64,000 nt of DNA. Source: Cacajao melanocephalus. Its lineage: Eukaryota; Chordata; Mammalia; Primates; Pitheciidae. The translations under genes were made by a program, and so were the position numbers. The notes below the pieces were generated by a model, which made no database searches, was not told the DNA's origin, and saw only the letters and a program-made list of their open reading frames with translations. Positions 12,506-23,792 of the stretch are shown here, in pieces. Location of the stretch: contig CAUYLG010013901.1 of the NCBI GenBank assembly GCA_963573385.1, forward strand, positions 27,718-91,717, in the 5' to 3' direction. Numbering within the stretch: the stretch's first letter is position 1; each line of letters starts with the position of its first letter.

Positions 12506-14024
12506 ACTCAGTGGGCAAAATTCAACTGACACTCATTTAAGTGAGAGGGAGTTGATCGGCGTCACTAACTGAAACGCACGGGCCACGGCACTGCTGGACC
12601 CAGGAGCTTGAGGTTCTCAATGTTCCTGTGGCTCTGCCTTTCTTCCTCCCTCTCAGCTGCCCTGCTCTCCTCTGGCAAGCATCCTTCTCAGGCAAGCACA
12701 TCCTTTCCCCATGGTGAGAAAGATGCCCTGGGCAATCCCCGGCTCCTGAGCCTGATGGCTGGCACCTGCAGTGCAGACTTTTCCCAGCAGCTGTGGCAGT
12801 TCCAGTGCAGACCTATGGGCTCAGCGTGGGTCCCCGAACCTATCCCAGGGGCCAGTGGGTGGGGTTTTCTGGGTTCTGTGCTTATCTTTGGTGTCCTGGG
12901 GAATGGACTGGGATTGGGCTGAAATTCAGGTGGGCCCCACTTGGCTCTATAGACCAAGCGGGATTCTTGCTGAGTAGAGGAGGGATCCTCTTTGAAGGGA
13001 GGGATCACCTTGGAGTCTTTGTTAAAGCTGAGGACCAGGAGAGCCACAGGGGCATAAATGGGTGGACTAGAGATGGTGCGTGTGAGGGTGAGGTGTGGCC
13101 TGCAGATTTTATGTCCTCCATGCTGCTTCACAGGCATTTGTGCCCTGGCCCCAGGTGCTGTGCTGGGGTCCGGAGGTGGATGTCTGGTCTCACTTGCACC
13201 CAAACGCCCTACCTGGACATTCCTGAATCAGCCGCTGACCTGCTGGAGCACCCACTTGTTTCCATGGCAAGGGCCATCGGTCCCCCGATGCTTGATGCAG
13301 TAGGAGCCCTTATCCCATCCCAACTGGAGGAACTGAATCACCCCCAGATACTACCCAAGGAAGAAAAAAAAATACTGTGATTTAATCTAGTACCCAGTTC
13401 CACATCTTTTTTTATCAAATTTTAATTTTTTCCTGCATATGTTTTGAAATGCTACAGAAAGTTTCAAAAGCACTTGTAAAGTCCTTACCATCAATATACT
13501 GGGTAAGAAAGACTGAAAAGTACATATTATTTTCAAATATCCAGTCAAAGTAGTTTGTATCTGAATAGGAGATGCATCTTGAAGAAGGCACAACTCCACC
13601 ATCCAGGTCATTTCAAAACTCGAATTTTTGACATGAAGCATTTGATATAGCACGTTCACGTGCAGTGTGGCATTTGGTGGGCTGCTCAGACAACAACCCT
13701 GTCTGATTGGCATCTTTACCACAGTCCCAGGTAAAGGGAACTGAGGCCCAGAGAACTCAGCTGACCTGTGCAAGGTCCCACAGTTGATCAGCACCTGGGC
13801 CACATCCACTAAAGAGGACCCTGACAGCCCAGCCAGGACCTTTTAAGTGACATTCCTGTGCTTTACACACAGTGTAAACTTTCCAAATGTATCCATACAG
13901 AGAAACATCTAAGGGAGTCATTTCTTACTGGAGGGCTCAGCAGACGTTTGTGTCTGGCTGTGGACGCATCCTCTTTAGGTTGGTGGTTGAAGGTGTTCAC
14001 TGAGGTCTCTGCAGTAGGCAGGTG

Positions 14025-14165
14025 CTCAGAAGGACCTAGTAACATAAGACCTGCGCTGTCCACCTTAGAATTAAGCAAACTGAGGTATAGAGAGGTTAGA
14101 GGTTATGCCCAAGGACTCATAGCTGGAGAGGCAGAGCCAGGACTGGAGCCCAGGGCTGTCTAATA
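14025..14165 (-). repeat. MIR fragment
   Basis: The phrases aaactgaggtatagagaggt, ccaaggactcatagctgg and ggactggagcccagg match antisense MIR. Confidence 0.7.
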
Positions 14166-14333
14166 TCATGTGCGAAGAATCACCCCAGGCACCATTCTTG
14201 CCCAGTGGTTCTGATTCTTACGTGGGGCTGCACAACCTGGGTAAGGAGACTAGGCTTTGAAAAAATGCTCTTCTTAAGCTTTGTAGCTTCCCAATTAGCG
14301 TGTCTTGTTTTCCTGGCAGAGAGATGATATCAT

Positions 14334-14440
14334 TAATTCATTAACTTACTTACCCAGCACACAGTGGTATCATTCATTCGTTCATTAACTTACCCAGCAC
14401 ACAGTGGTATCATTCATTCATTAACTTACTTACCCAGCAC
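14334..14440. repeat. 40-bp tandem repeat, about 2.7 copies
   Basis: The word acttacccagcaca recurs at 14348, 14388 and 14428, each with cattcattc between. The outer sequence looks L2-derived (ccagcacacattttccagg). Confidence 0.9.
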
Positions 14441-14549
14441 ACATTTTCCAGGTGCCTTCCACGTACCCTGGAGTCTGCCTCTAGAGGCTAAGCTCTATGT
14501 CTTATTGTCTTTCCATATTGTATAAGACATGTGCATTGCTATTTTCCAG

Positions 14550-14716
14550 TGGAAGCACCATTTGGAGTGAAATTGGACAAGAAAATGGAAGTCTGTATCC
14601 CACTGTCAACTTCTGCAGCCTCTAGTGGGCCCTGGGCTCATTCCTTTTTTGCTTTTATACCCTCCTGGCCTAAGAAGAACTTATTTAAAAGAGAGTCTCC
14701 TATAACACACCGCCTG
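14550..14716 (+). CDS. EVC2: EVC2 exon 3 (167 bp), extracellular
   Basis: The acceptor attttccag ends at 14549 and the donor GTAAGT starts at 14717. With the carried-over G the exon reads VEAPFGVKLDKKMEVCIPLS and continues through SSGPWAHSFFAFIPSWPKK to THRL, ending in phase 0. It is the largest conserved block of the ectodomain in the window, rich in Lys, Ser and aromatic residues and without a membrane-length hydrophobic stretch. A cysteine lies in MEVCIPL. The human protein, as I recall it, has a different residue there, which would be a lineage difference worth checking. A 40-bp tandem repeat ends about 110 bp upstream of the acceptor. Confidence 0.93.
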
Positions 14717-15084
14717 GTAAGTAGTAAGTTCAATACTTTAATACAAATACCAGAAGTTGGAAAGAATCCAATTTTGGCCTGTGTATAAAATGGCATAGGC
14801 TTTTGTTGCTTAAAAGAACCCTTTTCCTCCTCTTTCACTAAACATAGTTATCACTGGGGAGCAAATCCATTTATTTTTCCAAGGCGCTATTTCTGCTACA
14901 CGATATACGGTATTTAGAGAAGAGGTTTGAATCAGAGAATTAGGCTGTCTGTTCTGGTGTTTCTGAAGCAGGGAGTGGATTGTGCTTGAACCAGACCGAG
15001 TCACACCAGCTTTTAAAGATGACTGTGCCCATAAGAGCAGTGAGCATCTCACAAGCATTTCCTATGGGCGGGGCGCTGGGGTTA

Positions 15085-15270
15085 GTACTTTCTATGCATA
15101 ATCTCACTTGAGCCTCATTATGAGTTTCTCAAACAGTCATATTTTCATTCTCATTTTACAGATGGGAAATTGAGGATTAGGGAGATTAAGAAACTAGTTC
15201 CGTGTCCCACAGGTGGAAGTGTTAGAGCCAAGATTTGAAGCCTCTTCCATAACCACTGCTCCATGCTCCT
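15085..15270 (-). repeat. MIR fragment
   Basis: The phrase cattttacagatgggaaattg and a following cccacaggtggaagtgttag match antisense MIR. Confidence 0.75.
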
Positions 15271-15394
15271 GCTGTTTTCTATTCTGTTTTACGTAAAATG
15301 GGTTCAGTGACCTAACATGGTATGAGAACCATTGAGCTTGGCCAATGAGCTACGATGGCCAAGAGGCCTTGTTTGGGCTCCCTGCTAAGTAGTG

Positions 15395-15840
15395 CTGTTA
15401 ATTTCCTGGGGCTGCCATAACAAATGACCACAGATGTTGTGGCTGAAAACAACAGGAATGTACTCTCTCACTGCTGGGGAGGCTAGAAGCCTGGAATCAC
15501 GGTGCTGACAGGCCACGCCCCCTCTGCAGGTTCTAGGGGAGGATGCTCCTGCTTCTTCCAGCTTCTGGTGGCTCCAGGCCTTGCTTGGCTGCAGCTGCGT
15601 TGCTTTACTCTCTGCCTCCGTCTGCACGTGGCTTCCTCTGTGTCTGGGTCTTCTGTGTGTGCCACTTATAAGGACACTTGTCACTAGACGTCGGGCCCAC
15701 CTGGATAGTCCAGGATGATCTCTTGAGATCCTTAGTTTCATTATATCTGCAGAGACCTCGTTTCCAAATCAGGACACGTTCACAGGTTCTGGGGATCAGA
15801 ACATGGATATATCCTTTGGTGACCACCACTGAACCCACTC
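15395..15840 (-). mobile_element. MLT1-type LTR, antisense
   Basis: Begins ggggctgccataacaaatga and includes cttataaggacacttgtcac and cacgttcacaggttctgggg. Near full length. Confidence 0.82.
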
Positions 15841-16214
15841 CCAGACTCACTGTTCTTTCCAGTCCTCCCCAGTAACAGGTAACTCATCACCACCTCGCAG
15901 GGCAGCACCCTCCGTACTCAGTTGACCCTTCCGCACTTATTTGCACCACAAGCTGTATCTATCAGTTATTGTTTACAAGACGCTGTGTGAAGGTCAGAAG
16001 AAGAGAAAGCCAGGTCCCTGCTTGAGGGGTTTGGCATATTCTCTTAGGGTCCCAGCATGTTACAAAGGCATTAGGGTGGGTGTGGTGGATGGAAGCTCAG
16101 CTGAATCAAAGGGCTGAGTCAGGCTGAGATTGCTGCACATTGTCAGTGTTTCTTTAGAAAACTGCCTTTTTGTTGATTTTCTACACAATGAGAGGGTTAT
16201 ACTATGGAGAGGGA

Positions 16215-16415
16215 ATGCGAGCTGTGGAAAGATCATGGGATTTGGAGTCACACAGGCCTGGACAGAGTCTCGCGCTTCCTGCCTACGTGACCTTCGGCAA
16301 GGGAGTTAACCTTTCTTAGCCTTCGTTTCCTCATGTATAAAATGAGAGTGATAGAACTCAGGCATGTAAAGTGATGGGTGCCATGCCTGGCCCTCAGTAA
16401 ATGACAGACATTTTA
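16215..16415 (+). repeat. MIR, sense
   Basis: The order ggatttggagtcacacaggc, cctacgtgaccttcggcaag, cgtttcctcatgtataaaat is the sense MIR layout. Confidence 0.8.
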
Positions 16416-16426
16416 TGGTTATCAGA

Positions 16427-16570
16427 CCCAGTGTGGTGGCTCATGTCTCTCATCCCAGCACCTTGGGAGGCCAAGGCGGGAGGATCACTTGAGGCCAGGA
16501 GTCCAAGACAAGCCTGGGAAACATAGCAAGACCCCATCTCTACAAAAATAAAAAAATCAAAAATAAATTA
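16427..16570 (+). repeat. Alu left monomer, sense
   Basis: Only the left arm is present, ending in aaaaataaaaaaatcaaaa. Confidence 0.85.
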
Positions 16571-17030
16571 GCACATGCTTATTCATATCACTGAGAGCTG
16601 CCATAGTCCATGACTCAGAATACAGCTTGTCCCACCGCAGGTGACAGGTGCGCAAGGCAGAGAGTGGGGAAGACATGGTCAACCCAGGAAGGAGAGCTTC
16701 CTGGATGAAGTCAGGGTCCAGTCCCATTTAAAGGAGGCGTGTGGATACTGCAGGGCTGGGTCCCTGGGGTAGGGAGCATGGCAAGGACAGAAATGAACAA
16801 ACATTGGTTGTCTGTACGAAGGGAAAGGAAACCTGGGGTTTCAAGGGCTGCAGGAGGCTTGTATTTGATGGGCGAACCCTGGCTTTCCTTTGGAACCTTC
16901 TCATGGGAGCCACTGCAGGGCTGGAGGAGCCCAAGCCTGGGGGGGATTCCCTATGCTGACAAGGGATCAAGCTCACAGAGGCCACCCCCAGCTCCCAAAC
17001 ACACTGCCCTTTGTTCCAGTGCACTGTGGT

Positions 17031-17100
17031 GCACACGTGTACTAAGTCAGTCCACACGTGTACTAAGTCAGCCCACACGTGTACTAAGTCAGCCCACACC
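17031..17100. repeat. 21-bp tandem repeat with CACGTG E-boxes
   Basis: Three near-perfect copies of cacacgtgtactaagtcag plus a two-base linker (17031, 17052, 17073) and a partial fourth. Each full copy has the palindrome ACACGTGT. Confidence 0.93.
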
Positions 17101-17449
17101 TGGGAAGCACACAGTACATGTGAAATGATATCTTCATTGGTCTGCCCACATCCCCCTTGCTGGTATGTCAGTCTGGGTTTGCTGAGTCCCTGTGACAACA
17201 CGTGTCCCACACATGCACCCGGACTGGGAATACACGATGGTGTAATCTCAAGTCTGCATTCTTCTTTCCGTAGGTTTTAATTTCCAATCCTTTAATGCTC
17301 TTTTAAAAATAAGACTTCAAGATTACTTAAGGATTAGTCGCAATAATCCTTCTACCCGCCTGTAAAAATTTCATCATCTTGTACTTTTACTAAGTATGTA
17401 TAGCATGAAATATTTCTCATTTTCTAATAACTTCTACATTTTATTGTAG

Positions 17450-17518
17450 TATGGGGACATTTCAAGAGAAGTTCAAGGGACTTCTGAGAATGGAGTCATT
17501 TTTCAGAAATGTGCACTG
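17450..17518 (+). CDS. EVC2: EVC2 exon 4 (69 bp), extracellular
   Basis: The acceptor ttattgtag ends at 17449 and the donor GTAAGT begins at 17519. Its 23 codons read YGDISREVQGTSENGVIFQK followed by CAL. The exon begins and ends in phase 0, so skipping it would keep the frame and remove 23 residues. It follows the THRL end of exon 3 and leads into VSGPSEAQ of exon 5, as in the known protein order. The surrounding 400 bp are AT-rich and free of recognisable repeats. Confidence 0.93.
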
Positions 17519-17867
17519 GTAAGTTTCCATTGGGGATTTATCTTTCAAGAGAAAATAATTGGATTTTGCTCAAATCATTTTAATAGAGTCACGTATTTAA
17601 GAACTGATAAATCATGGGCTTACTTACACCAGTCTAGACACACAATCAATGAATACATAGCAAGGGCTCTGAGATCTCATATGGTAGGACTACAACTGAG
17701 ATTCTTTTGTTACAATTAAATAATTGTCATTAAAAATGTACAGTGATCATTTAGAATGTGAAAGAGTACAATATATTTTCTTTCAGATTATAATCATTAA
17801 TATGATACCTGGCAGTTTTAAACATTGTTCGATGATTTTTGGGTCTTTTAACTTTCCTAATCCCACA

Positions 17868-18335
17868 TAATATCCTTGTGTCAGGGGACTCCAGCACCTG
17901 CCTTAGGTTCAGTGATTTGCTGGAAAAACTTACAGAACTCAGAGAAGCCATTATGCTCAGTTACAGTTCATTACAGAGAAAGGGTACAGATAAAAGTCAG
18001 GAGAGGAAAAAGGCGAATGTCACAGAAACCAGGAGAGACCAGCTGTGAGCTTCCAGTTGTCTTCTCCCAGTGGCTGAGTTGTGTGGAGAGAGCTTAGTTC
18101 TCCCAGCAATGATGTGTGACAATGCGGATGCAGTACTGTCAACCGGGGAAGCTCACTGGAGCCTTGGTGTCCAGGGTTTTTCTCAGGCTCAGTCACATAG
18201 GCATGGAGCATCCAAGAGACTAACCTCAATTACTCATTCCCCAGCCCCTCCAGAGGTCGTTTCAGTACAGCAGGGTCCAAGGCACCCACCACCGATCATT
18301 GGCATCAGCTATCTGGTGAAGTCTAAGGACTCAGG
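17868..18335 (-). mobile_element. ERVL-type solo LTR, antisense (same family as 28722-32125)
   Basis: The phrases cagtgatttgctggaaaaac, attacagagaaagggtacag, ttctcccagcaatgatgtgt and gtccagggtttttctcag are collinear with the second copy in intron 7. Likely a MER21/MLT2-like LTR; name uncertain. Confidence 0.65.
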
Positions 18336-18539
18336 CATTTAAAAAAAAAACCCTACACTGTAATCAGGCAAGGATATTCTGCAGGCTTTAGAGGTTATCT
18401 CTCAGGAGCTGGTCAAGGGCCAGTCCTTTCTGTCAAATGTGGAGGGTTTGCACAGCCCAAGCCTGCTGAGTTAAGCCTTCACTGTGCCACCCTCATTGTA
18501 TCACAGCCCCTCAGTGACATTGTTTGCCTTCCTGGATGC

Positions 18540-18785
18540 AGTCAGTGTTAGCAGTTTTCTCATATATCCTTCTAGAGACGTTTTCTGCCACATGCATGCA
18601 GGCAGAGGTGTGTGCACGTGCAGGTATACATATGTGCACCTTCTTTCCCCCCACTTGGTTTTTTTCTTTCATAGGTGGCAGTATATTACACACACCTTTC
18701 TGAAGCTTGCTTTTATCACTTCTTATATTCTGGAGCTCACTCATCTCAGTATATACATTGCTGCCTTCTCTTTTTTCCAGCTCCT
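18540..18785 (-). repeat. Decayed L1-like fragment
   Basis: The sequence gtggcagtatattacacaca followed by gaagcttgcttttatcactt resembles an antisense L1/medium-reiterated fragment. Weak call. Confidence 0.35.
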
Positions 18786-19410
18786 GCATCTATTTCAGCA
18801 GAGCTGGGGAGAAGGTGTTGCAGGGGGCTGGGAGACAAGGTTAGAGAGGGAGGCAGGGCAAGAGTGCAGAGCCCAGGTGATGAGCCTGCTGGGTGGGCCA
18901 CTGGCTGGCTTCCAGCAGTAGAGCCATTGAGACACGTGCTGCGCAGAGGCTGAAAGTGGGAGATGATCCAGGAGGCAGGTGAGCTGCTCGGGTCATTCCT
19001 GGAGATCACATGACCATCAGAGCCCCTGGGCTGAGGCTGAGTCTTCAAAATAACTAAGTACCAAAGAGCCGCTGTTTGCTTTTCTTGGTAACGCCGGTTG
19101 TCACAATCTCCCCAACCGGACTGTTTCTGCACTTGGACATTTTTTCTTCTAAGATTCTCTGCAGGGATGATTTCACTGCATCTCAGTTTCTTTGAAACTG
19201 TCTCCAAGCAACAGCTTGGCAAGTGTGGTGAAAACCCTCCTGGGGGTCTTTGAAATCACACAGAGCCTGATAAATTTCCAGAACCTCTGCGAGACAGTGT
19301 CACCGTCCTTCTTCCTGGAGACCTGATGTGCACAGGTTGGGCTTACGCCCCATTTTAGGAAGCCGGGCTTGTCAGCAAATCTGCCCTCATGTATTCCCCT
19401 CCTGCCCTAG

Positions 19411-19597
19411 GTGTCTGGGCCGAGCGAAGCACAGACAGCCCACATATGGCTGTTAGTTAACAACACCAAGACACCCTCGTCAGCCAACCTCTCGGAGCTG
19501 CTCTTGCTGGACAGCATCACTGGTCTCACCATTGCGGAATCCATCGGAAACAGAACCTCAGAAGATTTCCAGGCTTTTAGCAAGAAGTTCCTACAAG
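19411..19597 (+). CDS. EVC2: EVC2 exon 5 (187 bp), extracellular, N-glycosylation sites
   Basis: The acceptor cctgccctag ends at 19410 and the donor GTAACA begins at 19598. The exon reads VSGPSEAQTAHIWLLVNNTK, continues through ANLSELLLLDSITGLTI and ends KKFLQ plus one base (phase 1). Three N-X-S/T sequons are visible (NNT, NLS, NRT), as expected for a luminal/extracellular segment. The leucine-rich run SELLLLDSI is too short and too charged at its flanks to be a membrane span. The donor is less canonical at +4 to +6 (ACA) than the GTAAGT-type donors of exons 3 and 4. An antisense Alu begins about 250 bp downstream. Confidence 0.95.
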
Positions 19598-19789
19598 GTA
19601 ACAGCAGAGCATTCTTCAGTCAGGGATGACAAATGAGAATGTGTGCAGACACTTCCAGGTGAATGTGCTCTGGGTCAGGCAAGTTCTGAAAGCCTTACAT
19701 GTGTTCACTCGCTTCATCCGCACGGTGGAGCCTACTACCAGGGTGTCAGAAAAAGAGACCGTGTTCAATATCTGTCACCAAAAAGCTGA

Positions 19790-20140
<351 letters not shown>

Positions 20141-20320
20141 AGAATTTTAAAAAATATACAGTCAATTTTTATTATGAAAAATTTCAAACATACACAAAGA
20201 TAGAGTTTACAGTGGACCCCAGTATACCTGTCACTCAGATCACCAAAATGACCATCACTCAGGAAGAGGAAGAGTTTGTTCTGGGTTGTGCTGGACAGAG
20301 TGGGAGTGGGTTGATCTCCA

Positions 20321-20390
20321 CCTCAGTAGCATGTTCCTGAGATGTCCAGGCGCGTCCAGGCATGTCCAGGCATGTTCAGGCATATTCACT
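20321..20390. promoter_or_regulatory. 10-bp tandem array forming p53-family consensus half-sites
   Basis: Two abutting decamers, AGGCATGTCC (20358-20367) and AGGCATGTTC (20368-20377), both fit RRRCWWGYYY exactly with no spacer. The flanking decamers AGGCGCGTCC (20348) and AGGCATATTC (20378) deviate in the core. Another near half-site, tagcatgttc, lies at 20327. Motif match only; function is untested. Confidence 0.5.
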
Positions 20391-20926
20391 GGGGTAACTC
20401 CATTTCTGCTTGGTTGCCTTGTAGACCATGCCACCCTCACTGGTTGGCTTTCAGAGGTTCGTTCCCTGAGCTGCACTGTTGTTGGTCGATTAAGCAGGTT
20501 GAAAACCACTTCTGAGATTCAGTTGGTACCATGGCTTCAGAACTCGGTTTCCCTAGGAGGGAAAAGACATCTTTTCTTCTTAGGAGGACCTCATTTACAG
20601 ATGAAGAGGCTGGAGCTGAAGTGGCTGAGAAGCTTGCCCAATGCCATGGGGCTGGCCGTGGTCAAGGCTGAGAGTCACACTCAGGCAGTCGGGCTCCCCC
20701 GTGCACCCTGGTACCCATTAAACCGTCATGCTTCTCACACGCCTGGAACTCTTACCAATTCCATGCATCCGTACTCATGATGCACAGCACTCACCAGTCA
20801 TTCTGCTCCTTCCCTCTGAGCTTAGATAAGGCCTCAGAATCCCTCTTAATGCACTGTTATCGACAGAACCTACTAGTGGAGCTTGTCCACACGTAGTGAC
20901 CTTTTTGCTGGCTCTGATTTAAATGA

Positions 20927-21300
<374 letters not shown>

Positions 21301-21599
21301 TCCACTATTCTTAAACTCGTGTTCAAAGAATGGAGCATGGGGCCATGAGCAGAGCACAGACACAGCCTCAGGCGGACCTGGTTGACTCCCAGCCTGGAGA
21401 CTGAGCAGCTACATGGCTTCTGGAAAGCTATTGAAGTGCTCTGTTTGTGCGAGTATCAGTCCATTGTGGAGATGTAGAGACTGAATCAAGGAGACAGTGT
21501 CACCCACACACTCTGCCTGGTAAAGGGAAGGTGTCCAACGCCCTCTCCAGCCTGTGGTCCTGCAGCACCGCCCTCTCTTATCTCATTTCCCCGCTGACC

Positions 21600-21870
21600 A
21601 TTCATGGTCCATGCTCCTGCCAGACCCAGCTTCCTACCCTTCTCCTGTCTCCTAGCATCTACTCTTGCTCTTGTGTGGGTCAGGAAAGCACCTGTCTCCA
21701 CTCTGAATATACAAATCATCTCCATTCTTTGGGACCTGGCCCTGGTGTCACCTTTTCTAGAAAGCCCTACCCAATCCCCTGCCCCAAAGTCACCCTTCTG
21801 CCTTCAAACTCCCACTGAGACTTACCTGCCCCTTCCTGCTTCCCTGCTTGGAGCCTGGTGGCATTCTAGG
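21600..21870 (+). repeat. L2 fragment
   Basis: The C/T-rich run with gtgtcaccttttctagaaag and ccctacccaatcccctg is like the L2 3' region. Confidence 0.5.
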
Positions 21871-22075
21871 CACTTTCCACACGTGAACTCATGGATTTCT
21901 GCTCTGGCACGTGCACACTGCGTCTCTGAACCTTGGCTCTCTGTCTCTCCCCTGGGCACGCCAATAACACCTACCTATGAAGGCGCTGTGAGGATAAGGG
22001 AGTTAAAGCAGTGTGGCCCGGCCCGGCCTTGGAAAGTGCTCTTGGGCTCCTGGTGTTAGGAGGTATTTTGTTGAT

Positions 22076-22303
22076 GGTTTTGTTTGTTTGTTTGAGATGG
22101 AGTTTCGCTCTTGTCACCAGGCTGGTGCAATCTTGGCTCACCGCAGCCTCCGCCTGCCGGGTTCAAGCGATTCTTGTATTTTTAGTAGAGATGAGATCTC
22201 ACCATGTTGGCCAGGCTGATCACAAACTCCTGATCTCACGTGATCCACCTGCCTCGGCCTCCCAAAGCGCTGGGATTAAGACATGAGCCACTGCGCCAAC
22301 CGT
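22076..22303 (-). repeat. Alu with internal deletion, antisense
   Basis: A (TTTG)n tail is followed by gagatggagtttcgctcttg. About 60 bp before ttgtatttttagtagag are missing. Confidence 0.92.
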
Positions 22304-22867
22304 AGTTGCTGTCATTTTTATTCTTGTTATTCACGCCCGTGCTTAGCTCTACCTACTGGGTTCTAGGTTCCCTGAGGTCAGTGTCCGAATCATGTTTATC
22401 CGTGAACTCACTGCTATGCCAAAGAATGTGACATTGATTTTCACCTTGGGGCACAGTGACTTTCCTCACCCACCCGCCAAAGCATAAATAGGTAACTATA
22501 AATTCAGATGACCGGTCAGGCCCAGTTCATTGACATTCTGACCTCATCATCATTATTACTGTCGTTATTATTTGATGCGTTTCTTTGATTAGAGCCACCG
22601 TTGTTTGGGGGAAAGATGATGGGACCCAGAGGGCCAGGTGCTCCCTGTCGATCCACAGGGTGATCCTAAGCCAGTTGCTGTCTCTCAGTCGCGGTTTCTT
22701 CTTCTGTATGTGGCAGAAACTCATGTGTGTGGGGATCAGCTGGGTCGATGCAGTGATCAAATCACTGTGTGAGGAGGGTCTGACTGCCACTACCTTCCCC
22801 GTCATTGTCACTACTATTATCTTTACCACTTTAAGGTCATTATCTTAGCTCTTATCCACATATAAAA

Positions 22868-22995
22868 ATAAAATGAGATGGGCATGGTCCACACCTAAAG
22901 TCCCAGGAGGCTGAGGCAGGAGGATCGCTTGAACCTGGGAGTTCGAGACTACTTTGGGCAACAGAGAGAGATCTTGTCTCAAAAATATATAAAAA
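22868..22995 (+). repeat. Alu right-arm-like fragment, sense
   Basis: The phrases cccaggaggctgaggcagga and gaacctgggagttcgag, then gtctcaaaaatata. One monomer only. Confidence 0.8.
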
Positions 22996-23070
22996 TTTAA
23001 AAATGAAAATGTTGAGGATTTTTCAAACAAAAATTCCAGTGATTCCTTAGGCTGAGTGTTCCTTCTCTTT

Positions 23071-23085
23071 ATTATATATATAATA

Positions 23086-23124
<39 letters not shown>

Positions 23125-23134
23125 TATATATATT
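23071..23134. repeat. (TG)n(TA)n microsatellite
   Basis: About 10 TG units followed by about 12 TA units and an attatatata mirror. Confidence 0.93.
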
Positions 23135-23610
23135 AGAGGTCTGTATACATTGAGAAATGAGGCATATGGTGGCATTTTAGAGCTATAGGTAACCTCTGTT
23201 AGGGAGAAAGGCAAGACTGGAGGTCAAGCTTAGGTAAGAACAGTGACTGGCAGAGTTAGACGGGCTCTGTCACCCACCTGACCACATCGGGCGAAGGCTT
23301 CCAGTCCTGTTACAACCCCTCCCGAGCAGGACGGGCTGAGCGCGGCCCACTTATTCATGGAATGAGGCCTGCTGCACAGTGAGAAAGGGCCGGGAGAGCC
23401 AGCCCTGTTGCGGGTCGTGCACCCCAGCTCGTGACTGGAAGCGCCTGGACCGGGAATCCGCCTAGCTCACTGTCCTCAGTTTACCACTCAGAGAGTTCCC
23501 TCCCCACACTCAGGTGTGTGCAGTGTGCAATGCAAAGTGCTTCCTCGCTGCAGGTGTCACTGCCATGGTGGCCTCCCTTGGAACCACTGAAGCCAGAGGC
23601 CAGGATACGT

Positions 23611-23643
23611 CTGGGGTGTGGTGGGGCGTGGCTGGGGCGTGGC
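23611..23643 (+). promoter_or_regulatory. G-rich element with two GGGGCGTGGC boxes upstream of exon 6
   Basis: GGGGCGTGGC occurs at 23623 and 23634, an 11-bp period, 40-60 bp before the exon 6 acceptor. It could bind Sp/KLF proteins in DNA or hnRNP H/F in the pre-mRNA. Motif-level inference only. Confidence 0.35.
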
Positions 23644-23682
23644 CAAGCCTTCCCTGACTCACAGGTGCTTTTCTCTGCACAG

Positions 23683-23792
23683 TGGGAGACGCCTTTGCCG
23701 TCAGCTACACAGCCACGCTCCAGGCTGGAGACCTCTGGAAGGGAGAAAGCCTCAAACTTCCTGCCCAGCTCACCTTTCAGAGCTCGTCACGG
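23683..23792 (+). CDS. EVC2: EVC2 exon 6 (110 bp), extracellular, weak donor
   Basis: The acceptor ttctctgcacag ends at 23682. The carried-over G plus TG gives V, then GDAFAVSYTATLQAGDLWKG, and the exon ends in TFQSSSR in phase 0. The only donor that joins it in frame to exon 7 is CGG|GTATTA at 23793, which lacks the usual A at +4 and G at +5. The 70 bp upstream are G-rich, with two GGGGCGTGGC boxes 11 bp apart. Skipping the exon (110 bp) would shift the frame. A longer open frame (23431-24033) covers this region in a different phase and is not the coding frame. An antisense Alu lies in intron 6 and a sense Alu in intron 5. Confidence 0.92.

Larger units (their letters stand above)
11237..14549 (+). 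other. EVC2: EVC2 intron 2
   Basis: This holds a split antisense MLT1 LTR with an LTR-like insert, a MIR and a 40-bp tandem repeat. The stretch 12510-13720 is moderately GC-rich and matches no repeat I know. It contains the longest non-repeat open frame of the window (12793-13380), judged to be chance. The stretch 14165-14330 shows nothing notable. Confidence 0.85.
14717..17449 (+). other. EVC2: EVC2 intron 3
   Basis: This contains two MIRs, an antisense MLT1 LTR, a sense Alu left half and a 21-bp tandem repeat. The stretches 14717-15060, 15840-16200, 16580-17030 and 17105-17449 show no recognised feature. Confidence 0.85.
17519..19410 (+). other. EVC2: EVC2 intron 4
   Basis: The stretch 17519-17860 is AT-rich unique sequence. 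It is followed by an antisense LTR copy and a decayed L1-like piece. The stretch 18800-19410 is unassigned. No Alu was found, which is unusual beside the other introns. Confidence 0.85.

Noticed and set aside
12793..13380. 195-codon open frame in intron 2
   Set aside because: No recognisable domain, no splice link in phase with EVC2, and similarly long frames on the other strand (12688-13203). The length is within chance for GC-rich sequence; conservation testing would settle it.
17031..17100. CRISPR-like regularly spaced repeats
   Set aside because: The repeats are directly tandem without spacers, in a vertebrate intron.
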